Of a stretch of 18,899 bases of DNA, positions 1 to 7,268 are shown piece after piece; positions within the stretch are counted from its first letter, which is position 1, and each line of letters opens with the position of its first letter. The position numbers and the translations under genes are program-made. Source of the DNA: an uncultured Lachnospiraceae bacterium (GTDB taxonomy: Bacteria > Bacillota > Clostridia > Lachnospirales > Lachnospiraceae); NCBI GenBank assembly GCA_910586275.1, contig CAJUIM010000070.1, forward strand, positions 1 to 18,899. The letters are read 5' to 3'. The notes below the pieces were generated by a model, which worked only from the letters and a program-made list of their open reading frames with translations, was not told the DNA's origin and made no database searches.

Positions 1-53
1 AACTCGCGCACGGGCGTCCGCCTCCCAACATTACATTCAGGCTGAACTGTTAC
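1..53. repeat. Left copy of mirrored terminal inverted repeat
   Basis: Positions 1-53 match the reverse complement of 18847-18899 at 44 of 53 positions when paired so that coordinates sum to 18900. The inner 21 bases (33-53 against 18847-18867) are identical, and similarity stops abruptly at 54. Its core contains the dyad TTCAGCCTGAA. It is probably a copy of a dispersed repeat at a contig edge. Whether it extends beyond the window cannot be seen. Confidence 0.85.
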
Positions 54-68
54 CTAAATTACCTAAAT
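51..68. repeat. Two tandem copies of a 9-bp AT-rich unit
   Basis: The unit TACCTAAAT occurs twice head to tail, directly inside the left terminal repeat. Inverted partners (AAATAGGT-like at about 84-92 and ATTTAGG at 139-145) lie further in, so the region could fold or bind a protein. No function is known to me. Confidence 0.6.
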
Positions 69-91
69 TTGTCATAATGCAAATAAATAGG

Positions 92-119
92 TTGACAAAA
101 GGAGTTTAAAACGTATAAA
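92..119 (+). promoter_or_regulatory. Sigma-A-type promoter, rightward
   Basis: A perfect -35 box TTGACA (92-97) is followed after 16 bases by TATAAA (114-119). No gene follows on the plus strand, only a terminator hairpin at 168-217. Any transcript would therefore be about 90-100 nt. AT-rich DNA throws up such matches by chance, but a full TTGACA with a 5/6 -10 box at near-ideal spacing is better than background. Confidence 0.5.
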
Positions 120-136
120 ATAAATACGTCTAAAAC
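104..136. promoter_or_regulatory. Imperfect palindrome over the -10 box (possible operator)
   Basis: The core arms ACGTAT (111-116) and ATACGT (124-129) are perfect. Outer bases GTTT (104-107) and AAAC (133-136) continue the symmetry, giving 11 of 13 paired positions per arm around a 7-base AT centre. It covers the -10 box at 114-119 and the expected start point, where a repressor site would sit. It could equally be an RNA hairpin. Confidence 0.4.
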
Positions 137-167
137 TTATTTAGGCAAAATCCTGTTATTGATAGTT

Positions 168-217
168 GAAAGAAAAAGTCTGAAAATCTAATAAAAGATT
201 TTCAGACTTTTTCTTTC
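168..217. terminator. Bidirectional intrinsic terminator
   Basis: A perfect 22-bp inverted repeat (168-189 and 196-217) encloses a 6-base loop AATAAA. The arms are A-rich on one side and T-rich on the other, so each strand gives a stem ending in a U-rich stretch. It lies 28 bases past the stop codon of the leftward activase gene and most likely ends that transcript. Read rightward it would end transcripts from the promoter at 92-119. Confidence 0.85.
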
Positions 218-244
218 TGTTATTTCTTCTGTGTTGTCACTGTT

Positions 245-3200
245 TCAGACCGTACAGCCTTTCTTAAATTCGTTGGGATAATCGTCTTCCTCTTCCTCCG
301 GATGTTCCATGGAGGTGGCCTGCAAGCCGCTTTCTGCCGTTCCCTTTTTCAGGTTTTTCTGTGCCGTGGAGAGCATCAGTTTAATGCGGTTTAACTGGTT
401 TACTTCGCTGGCACCGGGATCATAGTCAATGGCTACGATATTGGAAAGGGGATATTGTTTGCGCAGTTCCTTGATAACCCCTTTGCCCACCACATGGTTG
501 GGCAGGCAGCCGAAGGGCTGGGTGCAGACAATATTATTCACTCCGCCGTGGATCAGTTCCACCATTTCGCCGGTCAGGAACCAGCCTTCGCCGGTCTGGT
601 TTCCGATGGAGACAATGGATTTGGCATAGTCTGCCAGCGTGTCGATCCGTACGGGAGGCGTGAAATGCCGGCTCTTTTCAAAAGCTTTTCTGGCGGGGGC
701 GCGAAGGAGTTCAATGGCTTCAATGCCCGACCGGGAAAGAAAGGCGGCTTTCTTGCTTGTGCCCAGTTCAGCTGCTTTATATATCTGATTGTAGAAGCAG
801 TAGAGCATAAAATCCATTAAGTCAGGCACCACGGCTTCCGCTCCTTCGTGTTCCAGCAGTTCTACCAAATGATTGTTGGCGGCAGGGGCAAATTTCACTA
901 GGATTTCCCCTACGATGCCCACTCTCGGTTTCTGTTCGTCAGTGATGGGCACTTTGTCGAAGTCTTCGATAATCTGCCGGCACATTTTGCGGAAAGTGAT
1001 AGGGCTCATATGCTTTGCGGATACAAAGGCCTGACACTTTTCCAGCCATTTGGCATGGACTGCCTCTACGGAACCGGGTTCCTTTTCGTAAGGCCGCATA
1101 CGGTATATACAGCGCATGAAGATATCGCCGAATACCGCGCCATAGGCGGCGCGCAGGAGCAGATCCGCATTTAGGCGGAAGCCCGGATTGCTTTCCAGCC
1201 CGGACAGATTTAAGGATATTACCGGTATCTGCGGCATTCCTGCTTTCTCCAAAGCCCGGCGGATAAAGCCCACATAGTTTGTGGCACGGCATCCGCCGCC
1301 CGTCTGTGACATAATGACTGCTACTTTATTTAAATCATATTCGCCGGAAAGCAGGGCATCCATAATCTGCCCCACTACCATAAGGGAGGGGTAGCAGGCA
1401 TCGTTATTTACAAATTTCAGTCCCATATCCACTGCCCGCTTATTGTCATTGGGCAATACTTTGAAGCGGTAGCCGCAGGCATTGAAAGCCGGCTCCAGGA
1501 TTTCAAAGTGTATGGGCGACATCTGAGGGCAGAGGATGGTATAGTCTTTGCGCATCTCTTCCGTAAACGGTATCTTTTGGATGGCGGAAGGACGAATTTG
1601 GCGGATCTGCTGCTTTTCCTCACGCACCCGGATGGCGGAGAGCAGGGAACGGATACGGATTCTGGCCGCGCCTAAGTTGCTCACCTCGTCTATTTTCAGG
1701 CAGGTATATATTTTATCTGAGCCGGAAAGAATATCGTTTACTTGGTCGGTGGTTACGGCATCCAGGCCGCAGCCGAAGGAGTTCAGCTGGATTAAGTCCA
1801 AGTCATCCCTTGTCTTTACGAAGCTGGCTGCCGCATACAGACGGGAATGGTACATCCACTGGTCGGAAACTATCAGCGGGCGTTCCGGCTGCGCCAGATG
1901 AGAGACAGAGTCTTCGGTCAGTACGGCAATGTCATAAGATGTAATCAGTTCCGGAATTCCGTGGTTGATTTCCGGATCCGCATGGTAAGGGCGTCCGGCC
2001 AGCACGATGCCCCGTTTGTGGTTTTCTTCCAAATAGCGTAAGGTTTCTTCTCCTTTTTTCTGCATATCCAGCCGAGCCTGTGCCAGTTCCTTCCAAGCGG
2101 CATCGGCGGCATCAATCACTTCCTGCGGCGGAATCTCGGTAAATTCCTTCAGCAAGGCTTCCGTCACGGTCTTAATGTCCCGGAAGGAAAGGAAGGGATT
2201 GCGGAGAACGGCTTCTCCGCGGCCGATTTCCTCCATATTGTTTTTTATATTCTCCGAATAAGAAGTGACAATCGGGCAATTGTAATGGTTGTTGGCCTCT
2301 TTGAATTCGCTGCGCTCATAGAACAAAGCCGGGTAGAAAATAAAATCCACGCCTTCATGAATCAGCCAGCTTACATGCCCGTGAGCCAGTTTGGCAGGAT
2401 AACATTCGGATTCACTTGGGATGGATTCGATGCCAAGTGAATAAATGTTATGGTTGGATAACGGAGAGAGCACTACCTGATATCCTAATTTTGTGAAAAA
2501 AGTAAACCAAAACGGGTAGTTTTCGTACATATTGAGTACCCGGGGAATGCCCACTTTCCCGCGGGATGCCTGCTGCGGGGTTAACGGCTCATAGCCGAAC
2601 ACCCTTTTTAGCTTGTAGTCAAACAGGTTGGGCACGCCGTTTTCGTTTTTGGCTTTTCCCAGTCCCCGTTCGCAGCGGTTGCCGGAAATAAACTGACGGC
2701 CGCCGCTGAACTTATTGATGGTAAGGCGGCAGTTATTGGTGCAGCCTTTGCATTTTGCCATGCTGGTTTCAAACTGAAGAGATTTAATCTGCTCTATGGA
2801 GAGCATGGTGGTGGCATAGCCTTCCGCGTAACGTTCCCTGGCAATAAGGGCGGCGCCGAAAGCACCCATAATTCCCGCTATATCGGGGCGGATGGCTTCA
2901 CAGCCGGCAATGGTTTCAAAACTCCTCAGCACCGCATCGTTGTAGAAGGTGCCTCCCTGCACTACGATATGTTTTCCCAACTCGGAAGCATCCGCCACTT
3001 TTATTACTTTGAACAGTGCATTTTTAATGACGGAGTAGGCCAGCCCGGCGGAAATGTCCGATACTTCGGCTCCCTCCTTCTGTGCCTGTTTTACTTTGGA
3101 ATTCATAAATACGGTACAGCGGGTGCCAAGGTCGATGGGATGTTTGGCAAAAAGAGCCGCTTTTGCAAAATCCGTCACGCTGTAATTCAGTGATTTGGCA

Positions 3201-4570
3201 AAAGTTTCGATAAAGGAACCGCAGCCGGAGGAGCAGGCTTCATTCAGCTGTACGCTGTCTACGGTGTGGTTTTTGATCTTTATGCATTTCATATCCTGTC
3301 CGCCGATATCAAGGATGCAGTCCACTTCCGGGCTGAAAAAGGCGGCGGCATAATAATGGGCCACGGTTTCCACTTCCCCGTCGTCCAGCAGAAAGGCGGC
3401 TTTCAGTAAGGCTTCGCCGTAGCCGGTGGAGCAGGAGCGTACAATGACCGCATCCTTGGGGAGAAGCGCGTAAATCTCCTTAATGGAGCGGATGGCGGTC
3501 TTAAGCGTGCTGCCGTTGTTGCTGCTGTAAAAGGAATACAGCAGGGAACCGTCCTCCGCTACAAGGGCTATTTTAGTAGTGGTGCTGCCGGCATCAATGC
3601 CGAGGAAGCATTTTCCATGGTAAGAAGAAAGATCCGCGGTCGCCACATGATGGGAAGAATGGCGTTTCCGGAACAGAGCATAGGCTTCCTCATCGGCAAA
3701 TAGCGGCTCCATGCGTTCCACTTCGAATTCCATCTTAATATCGGAAGAAAGTTTCTCTGTTATTTCCTCCATGGTGTAATGTACCTCTTCCTTTGCGTTC
3801 AGCGCAGAGCCGATGGCAGCGAAGAGATGGGAGTGCTCCGTCTCTATGATATGTTCTTCATCCAGCTTCAGGGTGCGGATAAAAGCGGCTTTCAGTTCGG
3901 ATAAAAAGTGCAGAGGCCCGCCGAGGAAAGCCACATGGCCGCGGATTGGCTTCCCGCAGGCCAATCCGGAGATGGTCTGGTTGACTACCGCTTGGAAAAT
4001 GGAGGCGGAGAGGTCTTCTTTGGTGGCGCCCTCATTGATCAGCGGCTGGATATCGGATTTGGCGAATACGCCGCACCGTGCCGCGATCGTGTAGAGGGAA
4101 CGGTAGTTTTTGGCATATTCGTTCAGGCCGGAGGCATCTGTCTGAAGAAGGGAAGCCATCTGGTCAATGAAGGATCCCGTGCCGCCTGCGCAGATGCCGT
4201 TCATGCGCTGTTCTACATTGCTGCCCTCGAAATAAATGATTTTTGCGTCTTCGCCCCCCAGTTCTATGGCCACATCCGTTTTGGGAGCCAGTTCCTGCAA
4301 GGTGGTGGATACGGCTATGACCTCCTGCACGAAGGGGATTCCCAGATGGTTTGCCAAAGTGAGGCCTCCGGAGCCGGTAATGACCGGGTGAAGTTTCAGG
4401 TTGCCCAGCCTGCCGTAGGCTTTTTGGATCAGATGGGACAATGTTTCACGGATGTTGGCAAAATGCCTTTCATAATCCGAAAATAATATTTCATGGGCAT
4501 CGTTTAAAATCGCTATCTTTACAGTGGTGGAACCGATATCGATTCCTAAAGTGTAATGTAATTGGCTCAT
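245..4570 (-). CDS. Large acyl-CoA dehydratase activase-type protein (two BadF/HgdC ATPase domains, DUF2229, HgdB-like end)
   Basis: This 1441-residue cytosolic protein joins two ASKHA ATPase domains of the HgdC/BadF type to a DUF2229 region and a C-terminal part resembling dehydratase B subunits. Domain 1 has GIDIGSTT (9-16) and cysteines 127 (GICAGGTGS) and 166 (ARCGVF). Domain 2 has GIDAGSTT (324-331), Cys446 (EACSSGCGS) and Cys485 (TRCTVF). Each cysteine pair is 39 residues apart, the spacing of the cluster-binding pair in HgdC of 2-hydroxyglutaryl-CoA dehydratase. CKGCTNNC (607-614) and Cys633 suggest another Fe-S site. HgdC-type proteins use ATP to push a low-potential electron into a partner enzyme; the substrate here is unknown. 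No separate dehydratase subunit genes are adjacent. The start has GGGCGG five bases upstream. Such giant fusions are common in Clostridia and their role is unassigned. Confidence 0.92.
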   Translation of the reverse strand: MSQLHYTLGIDIGSTTVKIAILNDAHEILFSDYERHFANIRETLSHLIQKAYGRLGNLKLHPVITGSGGLTLANHLGIPFVQEVIAVSTTLQELAPKTDVAIELGGEDAKIIYFEGSNVEQRMNGICAGGTGSFIDQMASLLQTDASGLNEYAKNYRSLYTIAARCGVFAKSDIQPLINEGATKEDLSASIFQAVVNQTISGLACGKPIRGHVAFLGGPLHFLSELKAAFIRTLKLDEEHIIETEHSHLFAAIGSALNAKEEVHYTMEEITEKLSSDIKMEFEVERMEPLFADEEAYALFRKRHSSHHVATADLSSYHGKCFLGIDAGSTTTKIALVAEDGSLLYSFYSSNNGSTLKTAIRSIKEIYALLPKDAVIVRSCSTGYGEALLKAAFLLDDGEVETVAHYYAAAFFSPEVDCILDIGGQDMKCIKIKNHTVDSVQLNEACSSGCGSFIETFAKSLNYSVTDFAKAALFAKHPIDLGTRCTVFMNSKVKQAQKEGAEVSDISAGLAYSVIKNALFKVIKVADASELGKHIVVQGGTFYNDAVLRSFETIAGCEAIRPDIAGIMGAFGAALIARERYAEGYATTMLSIEQIKSLQFETSMAKCKGCTNNCRLTINKFSGGRQFISGNRCERGLGKAKNENGVPNLFDYKLKRVFGYEPLTPQQASRGKVGIPRVLNMYENYPFWFTFFTKLGYQVVLSPLSNHNIYSLGIESIPSESECYPAKLAHGHVSWLIHEGVDFIFYPALFYERSEFKEANNHYNCPIVTSYSENIKNNMEEIGRGEAVLRNPFLSFRDIKTVTEALLKEFTEIPPQEVIDAADAAWKELAQARLDMQKKGEETLRYLEENHKRGIVLAGRPYHADPEINHGIPELITSYDIAVLTEDSVSHLAQPERPLIVSDQWMYHSRLYAAASFVKTRDDLDLIQLNSFGCGLDAVTTDQVNDILSGSDKIYTCLKIDEVSNLGAARIRIRSLLSAIRVREEKQQIRQIRPSAIQKIPFTEEMRKDYTILCPQMSPIHFEILEPAFNACGYRFKVLPNDNKRAVDMGLKFVNNDACYPSLMVVGQIMDALLSGEYDLNKVAVIMSQTGGGCRATNYVGFIRRALEKAGMPQIPVISLNLSGLESNPGFRLNADLLLRAAYGAVFGDIFMRCIYRMRPYEKEPGSVEAVHAKWLEKCQAFVSAKHMSPITFRKMCRQIIEDFDKVPITDEQKPRVGIVGEILVKFAPAANNHLVELLEHEGAEAVVPDLMDFMLYCFYNQIYKAAELGTSKKAAFLSRSGIEAIELLRAPARKAFEKSRHFTPPVRIDTLADYAKSIVSIGNQTGEGWFLTGEMVELIHGGVNNIVCTQPFGCLPNHVVGKGVIKELRKQYPLSNIVAIDYDPGASEVNQLNRIKLMLSTAQKNLKKGTAESGLQATSMEHPEEEEDDYPNEFKKGCTV

Positions 4571-4635
4571 ATTACCGCCCTTTCTTTTTGTTTCTTAACT
4601 TTTCGTTTTTTACTGCTTTTCGTTGCTTTTTCCAT
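4567..4635 (-). CDS. Possible 22-residue basic leader peptide overlapping the activase start
   Basis: On the minus strand an ATG at 4635-4633, preceded by GGGG five to six bases upstream, opens a 22-codon frame. Its TGA (4569-4567) overlaps the activase ATG (4570-4568) as ATGA, the arrangement typical of translational coupling. The peptide would begin MEKATKSSKKRK and has ten Lys or Arg. The A-rich leader may simply be an unstructured ribosome landing zone, which would also read as lysines, so this is tentative. Confidence 0.3.
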   Translation of the reverse strand: MEKATKSSKKRKVKKQKERAVI

Positions 4636-4660
4636 AATTTCCCCGAATTCCTTTTTCCAT
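4610..4660 (-). CDS. Possible 16-residue upstream ORF in the activase leader
   Basis: On the minus strand AGGAAGGAT stands directly before an ATG at 4660-4658, which opens a 16-codon frame beginning MEKGIRGNYG and ending in TAA at 4612-4610. It overlaps the downstream 22-codon frame in another phase. The ribosome site is the best in this leader. No match to a known leader peptide is recognised. Confidence 0.25.
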   Translation of the reverse strand: MEKGIRGNYGKSNEKQ

Positions 4661-4710
4661 ATCCTTCCTATTTATATGTGACAGGATATGGGAGCCGGAC
4701 ATTCCTAGAC

Positions 4711-4739
4711 ATTATACGACACAGATATGCAAATTGCAA
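4711..4739 (-). promoter_or_regulatory. Sigma-A-type promoter for the activase gene
   Basis: Read on the minus strand, TTGCAA (4739-4734) is followed after exactly 17 bases by a perfect TATAAT (4716-4711). Transcription would start near 4704, giving a leader of about 135 nt before the activase ATG at 4570. Confidence 0.7.
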
Positions 4740-4820
4740 TGAATGGCTGTGAATTATTTGTGAAGAATCCATGGTAATTATAAAAATTTTATGACTTGAC
4801 GAGATTTGGAAGGTAATCGG

Positions 4821-4849
4821 TTTACTTTTAAATGTCGGGATGTTAGAAT
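4821..4849 (+). promoter_or_regulatory. Candidate promoter for the rhomboid-like gene
   Basis: TTTACT (4821-4826) and TAGAAT (4844-4849) are 17 bases apart, matching sigma-A boxes at 4/6 and 5/6 positions. The implied leader to the start at 4923 is about 65-70 nt. Confidence 0.4.
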
Positions 4850-4922
4850 ATATTCAAATGTTTTTTACCACATGACAAAGCCGGGGGAATGCCCGCAGGA
4901 AGAATGGAGGAAATTAACAGGG

Positions 4923-5768
4923 ATGAGTAACTTTGAAAGAAAATTTGGGAAATATGCAATTAAGAATTTGTCGCTGATGCTGATTATGTGTTATGCAGTG
5001 GGATATCTGATTACATTTATTAATCCCTTGTTTCTCGGATATCTGAGGCTGAACCCGTATGCCATATTGCATGGGCAGATTTGGAGATTGGTGACGTGGG
5101 TGGTGGTGCCGCCTCCGTCTTCGAATGTTTTTTTTGTGCTGATTATGCTTTATCTTTATTATTCGCTTGGCACATCTTTGGAAAGAACTTGGGGAACATA
5201 CCGTTATAACGTATACCTGTTTTCGGGTATGCTGTTTACTGTGCTGGGAAGCTTTCTTCTTATGATATTCGCTCATCTGCTCTCTGGGATGACAATGGAG
5301 GCGGTCAGTATAATAGCGTCGGCACATTTCTCTACCTATTATATCAATATGTCTATTTTCCTTGCCTTTGCGGCTACGTTTCCGGAGGTGGAAATGTTGC
5401 TGATGTTTATTATACCGATTAAAGTGAAGGTATTGGGCATTATATACGGGGTGGTTCTTCTGGTGGAATTTTTCTTTGGGAATATATACAGCCGTTTTGC
5501 CATGGCGGCCTCTTTGTTCAATTTCCTTGTATTCTGGATAGGGAGCAGGAACCATATTCATATGTCTCCCAGGCAGGTGAAGCGACGGCAGCAGTTTAAG
5601 CGGGAAGTGCGCAGAAATACAGGGGTTACAAAGCATAAGTGCGCAATCTGCGGAAGGACGGAACTGGACGGGGACGATCTGGAGTTTAGGATCTGTTCAA
5701 AGTGTGAGGGGAATTATGAGTATTGCCAGGATCATCTGTTTACGCATCAGCATGTGAAATATCATTAA
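4923..5768 (+). CDS. Rhomboid-like membrane protein without catalytic residues, with C-terminal zinc ribbon
   Basis: This 281-residue protein has about six hydrophobic segments (roughly 15-35, 68-82, 96-120, 127-152, 155-185, 192-207), then a basic linker (215-235) and a cysteine-rich tail. GQIWRLVTW (51-59) and LGTSLERTWGTYRY (82-95) match the conserved WR loop and the GxxLERxxGS element of rhomboids. The GxSG serine motif is absent: the equivalent stretch reads ASAHFSTYY (132-140). The last segment (RFAMAASLFN, 191-200) lacks the catalytic histidine. It should therefore be a pseudoprotease that binds or chaperones membrane proteins; this is inference. CAIC (240-243) and CSKC (258-261), with later Cys268, His271, His275 and His277, form a probable cytosolic zinc ribbon. 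The ATG at 4923 is chosen because GGAGG lies 12 bases upstream and the upstream TTG-initiated extension lacks a ribosome site. Confidence 0.8.
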   Translation: MSNFERKFGKYAIKNLSLMLIMCYAVGYLITFINPLFLGYLRLNPYAILHGQIWRLVTWVVVPPPSSNVFFVLIMLYLYYSLGTSLERTWGTYRYNVYLFSGMLFTVLGSFLLMIFAHLLSGMTMEAVSIIASAHFSTYYINMSIFLAFAATFPEVEMLLMFIIPIKVKVLGIIYGVVLLVEFFFGNIYSRFAMAASLFNFLVFWIGSRNHIHMSPRQVKRRQQFKREVRRNTGVTKHKCAICGRTELDGDDLEFRICSKCEGNYEYCQDHLFTHQHVKYH

Positions 5769-5796
5769 CATTGCCGCTAAATAACTTTACGGTTTT

Positions 5797-5815
5797 GCGC
5801 CGGTTCTTCCGGCGC
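5797..5815. other. Strong GC hairpin between rhomboid-like and sigma-like genes
   Basis: GCGCCGG (5797-5803) and CCGGCGC (5809-5815) form a perfect 7-bp stem with loop TTCTT. A TTTT lies before, not after, the stem, and no U-tract follows on either strand. It is therefore not a textbook terminator. It could slow polymerase, or protect or process the mRNA between the two genes. Confidence 0.6.
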
Positions 5816-5889
5816 GAGCAAGGCGGCCGGAACGTGTTTGCAAATTGCTTTCCGGCAGATGTCCGGAGACGGGAGGCGGGGAAGAAGCT

Positions 5890-6627
5890 ATGGACAGAGA
5901 GCAGTTGTTTGGGAAAATATTGGAAAAAATAAAGCGGCTGGCTAAGGAGCAGGGGAACTGTGTTTCACGGGAGCAGATCCGGGAGGCCTTTGCGGAATTG
6001 GGGCTTGAACAGGAGCAGCTTGCCTTGGTGGAAGAATATCTGAAAAACCATAAGATAGGGATAGGGGAACCCGTGGATCCCATGGACAATCTGACCGAGG
6101 AGGAAGTCCGCTATCTGGATGTTTATCTGGAGGAACTGGAGCGGATGGAAGAGGTGACGGAAGGGGAGAAAGAGGCAGTGACCCTTTCCGCCATGGCCGG
6201 GGACGGGCAGGCGCAGGCGAGGCTGGCGGAAATATATTTGCCGCAGGTGGCGGAGATTGCCAAGCTGTACAGCGGACAGGGAGTTTTTCTGGAAGATTTG
6301 ATTGGGGAAGGGAATGTGGCTTTGGCGGCCGGCGTAACTATGCTGGGCTGCCTGGAACATGCCCGCGAAGCGGAAGGGATGCTGGGAAAGATGATTATGG
6401 ATGCCATGGAAGAGTGCATTCAGGACAATCTGGATCAGCGGCGCAAGGATAAAAAGGTGCTGAATCATGTGAACTTGGTGGCGAAGCATGCCAGGGAATT
6501 GGCGGAAGTTCTGCAAAGGAAGGTTACGGTAGCGGAATTGGCCGCCGAAACGGAACTGACGGAGGAAGAAGTTCTGGAGGCCATGCGCATGAGCGGCAGC
6601 CATATTGAGTATATCAGGAAGGAATAA
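5890..6627 (+). CDS. Sigma-70-like protein with regions 2 and 3 but no region 4
   Basis: This 245-residue soluble protein resembles the first three quarters of a primary sigma factor. Residues 1-65 look like a sigma 1.1-type helical domain. Residues 100-150, including RLAEIYLPQVAEIAK and LEDLIGEGNVALAAG, match regions 1.2-2.2, the core-polymerase-binding part. Residues 190-236 (NLVAKHARELAEVL, then TVAELAAETELTEEEVLEAM) match region 3. The aromatic promoter-melting residues of region 2.3 are not seen: the segment reads AEGMLGKMIMDAMEE (161-175). The chain stops after region 3, so no -35-binding helix exists. It may bind RNA polymerase without normal promoter recognition, as a regulator or decoy; this is inference. 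The ATG at 5890 follows GGAGGCGGGG; the upstream in-frame stretch lacks an ATG. Confidence 0.75.
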   Translation: MDREQLFGKILEKIKRLAKEQGNCVSREQIREAFAELGLEQEQLALVEEYLKNHKIGIGEPVDPMDNLTEEEVRYLDVYLEELERMEEVTEGEKEAVTLSAMAGDGQAQARLAEIYLPQVAEIAKLYSGQGVFLEDLIGEGNVALAAGVTMLGCLEHAREAEGMLGKMIMDAMEECIQDNLDQRRKDKKVLNHVNLVAKHARELAEVLQRKVTVAELAAETELTEEEVLEAMRMSGSHIEYIRKE

Positions 6628-6678
6628 CTTTTCTGCACTATATGGCAAAGCTTCTGAAAATAAGACGGGATGAAACGG

Positions 6679-6714
6679 CTATGCCTGATTGACGGAAATC
6701 CGCCGGGTGCATAG
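6679..6714 (+). other. Stem-loop in the leader of the 147-residue gene
   Basis: CTATGC (6679-6684) pairs with GCATAG (6709-6714), and inside it CGG (693-695 of the 6,000s) pairs with CCG (6700-6702) over an AAAT loop. It lies in the 120-bp gap after the sigma-like gene, 34 bases before the next ATG. No known riboswitch core is recognised. Confidence 0.45.
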
Positions 6715-6747
6715 GGAGTACCGGTCGGGCGGCAGGGAGAGGGATGG

Positions 6748-7191
6748 ATGGACAGGAAAGAGGATGTGTCCTTGGCACAGGACAGGGATTTTAAGTATAT
6801 GCTTCAGGATACGGGACATATTTATTTGGGAGCCAGATTCAGCTATGGGGAACTGCAGGGGGAAGAGATGGTGCCTTTTAAGCTGAAGACGATATTTTCA
6901 CATTATATTTTGAAGGAAGTGGATGCTTCCTCCACATTGGAAAGCCATTTTTATTATATGACGGAGGATACTTTTTCCTATCAGACTTACCAGGAACTGA
7001 AGGTGAAAATCAAGGTCAGCCTGCCGGAAGAAAAGAGAAGTCTGGCAGGGAAGAAGCGGCTGGTTTATAAGGATAAGGTATTTGCATTGAAGGAATTTGC
7101 AGGCATCAATCTGGCGAAAAAAAAGCAGATGGGGCTTATCGTAAGGGAAATCTCGGTTTCCAAGCTGGGCCTGATAACGTTTACGGTATAG
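6748..7191 (+). CDS. Conserved-looking 147-residue protein of unknown function
   Basis: I do not recognise a family with confidence. The protein has no signal peptide, membrane segment or cysteine. It is predicted to mix beta strands with charged loops: strands around FSYGELQ (29-35), VKIKVSL (85-91) and a C-terminal run ISVSKLGLITFTV (135-147) that looks like a closing strand. KKRLVYKDKVFALKEF (98-113) is strongly basic. The ATG at 6748 follows GGAGAGGG; a closer ATG at 6744 is out of frame. It is codirectional with the sigma-like gene (120 bp upstream) and the peptidase (77 bp downstream), so one transcript is likely. It may belong to one of the Clostridia-specific DUF families; a profile search would settle this. 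Confidence 0.7.
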   Translation: MDRKEDVSLAQDRDFKYMLQDTGHIYLGARFSYGELQGEEMVPFKLKTIFSHYILKEVDASSTLESHFYYMTEDTFSYQTYQELKVKIKVSLPEEKRSLAGKKRLVYKDKVFALKEFAGINLAKKKQMGLIVREISVSKLGLITFTV

Positions 7192-7268
7192 GGAAATGCG
7201 GAATGATGCCGCATCTGCCGGCCATTGACATGGCTGCATGCATAAAAACAAGAAAGGACACTAAGACA

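Larger units (their letters stand above)
4571..4922. other. Divergent intergenic region between activase and rhomboid-like gene
   Basis: This 352-bp AT-rich gap separates two genes reading away from each other. It contains the minus-strand promoter at 4711-4739, two short leader ORFs on the minus strand (4567-4660) and a plus-strand promoter candidate at 4821-4849. TTGACG at 4796-4801 is another possible -35 box but has no good partner. No terminator or riboswitch core is recognised. Confidence 0.7.

Noticed and set aside
4806..4922. N-terminal extension of the rhomboid-like protein from TTG 4806
   Set aside because: It overlaps the likely promoter region, lacks a ribosome site and adds sequence unlike a membrane protein start.
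5797..5815. Terminator between the rhomboid-like and sigma-like genes
   Set aside because: The stem is strong, but no U-tract follows on either strand.
6671..6720. Riboswitch resembling the ZTP (pfl) class because of CCGCCGGGTGCA
   Set aside because: The conserved upstream half of that class is not present, and the downstream gene has no link to purine or folate metabolism.
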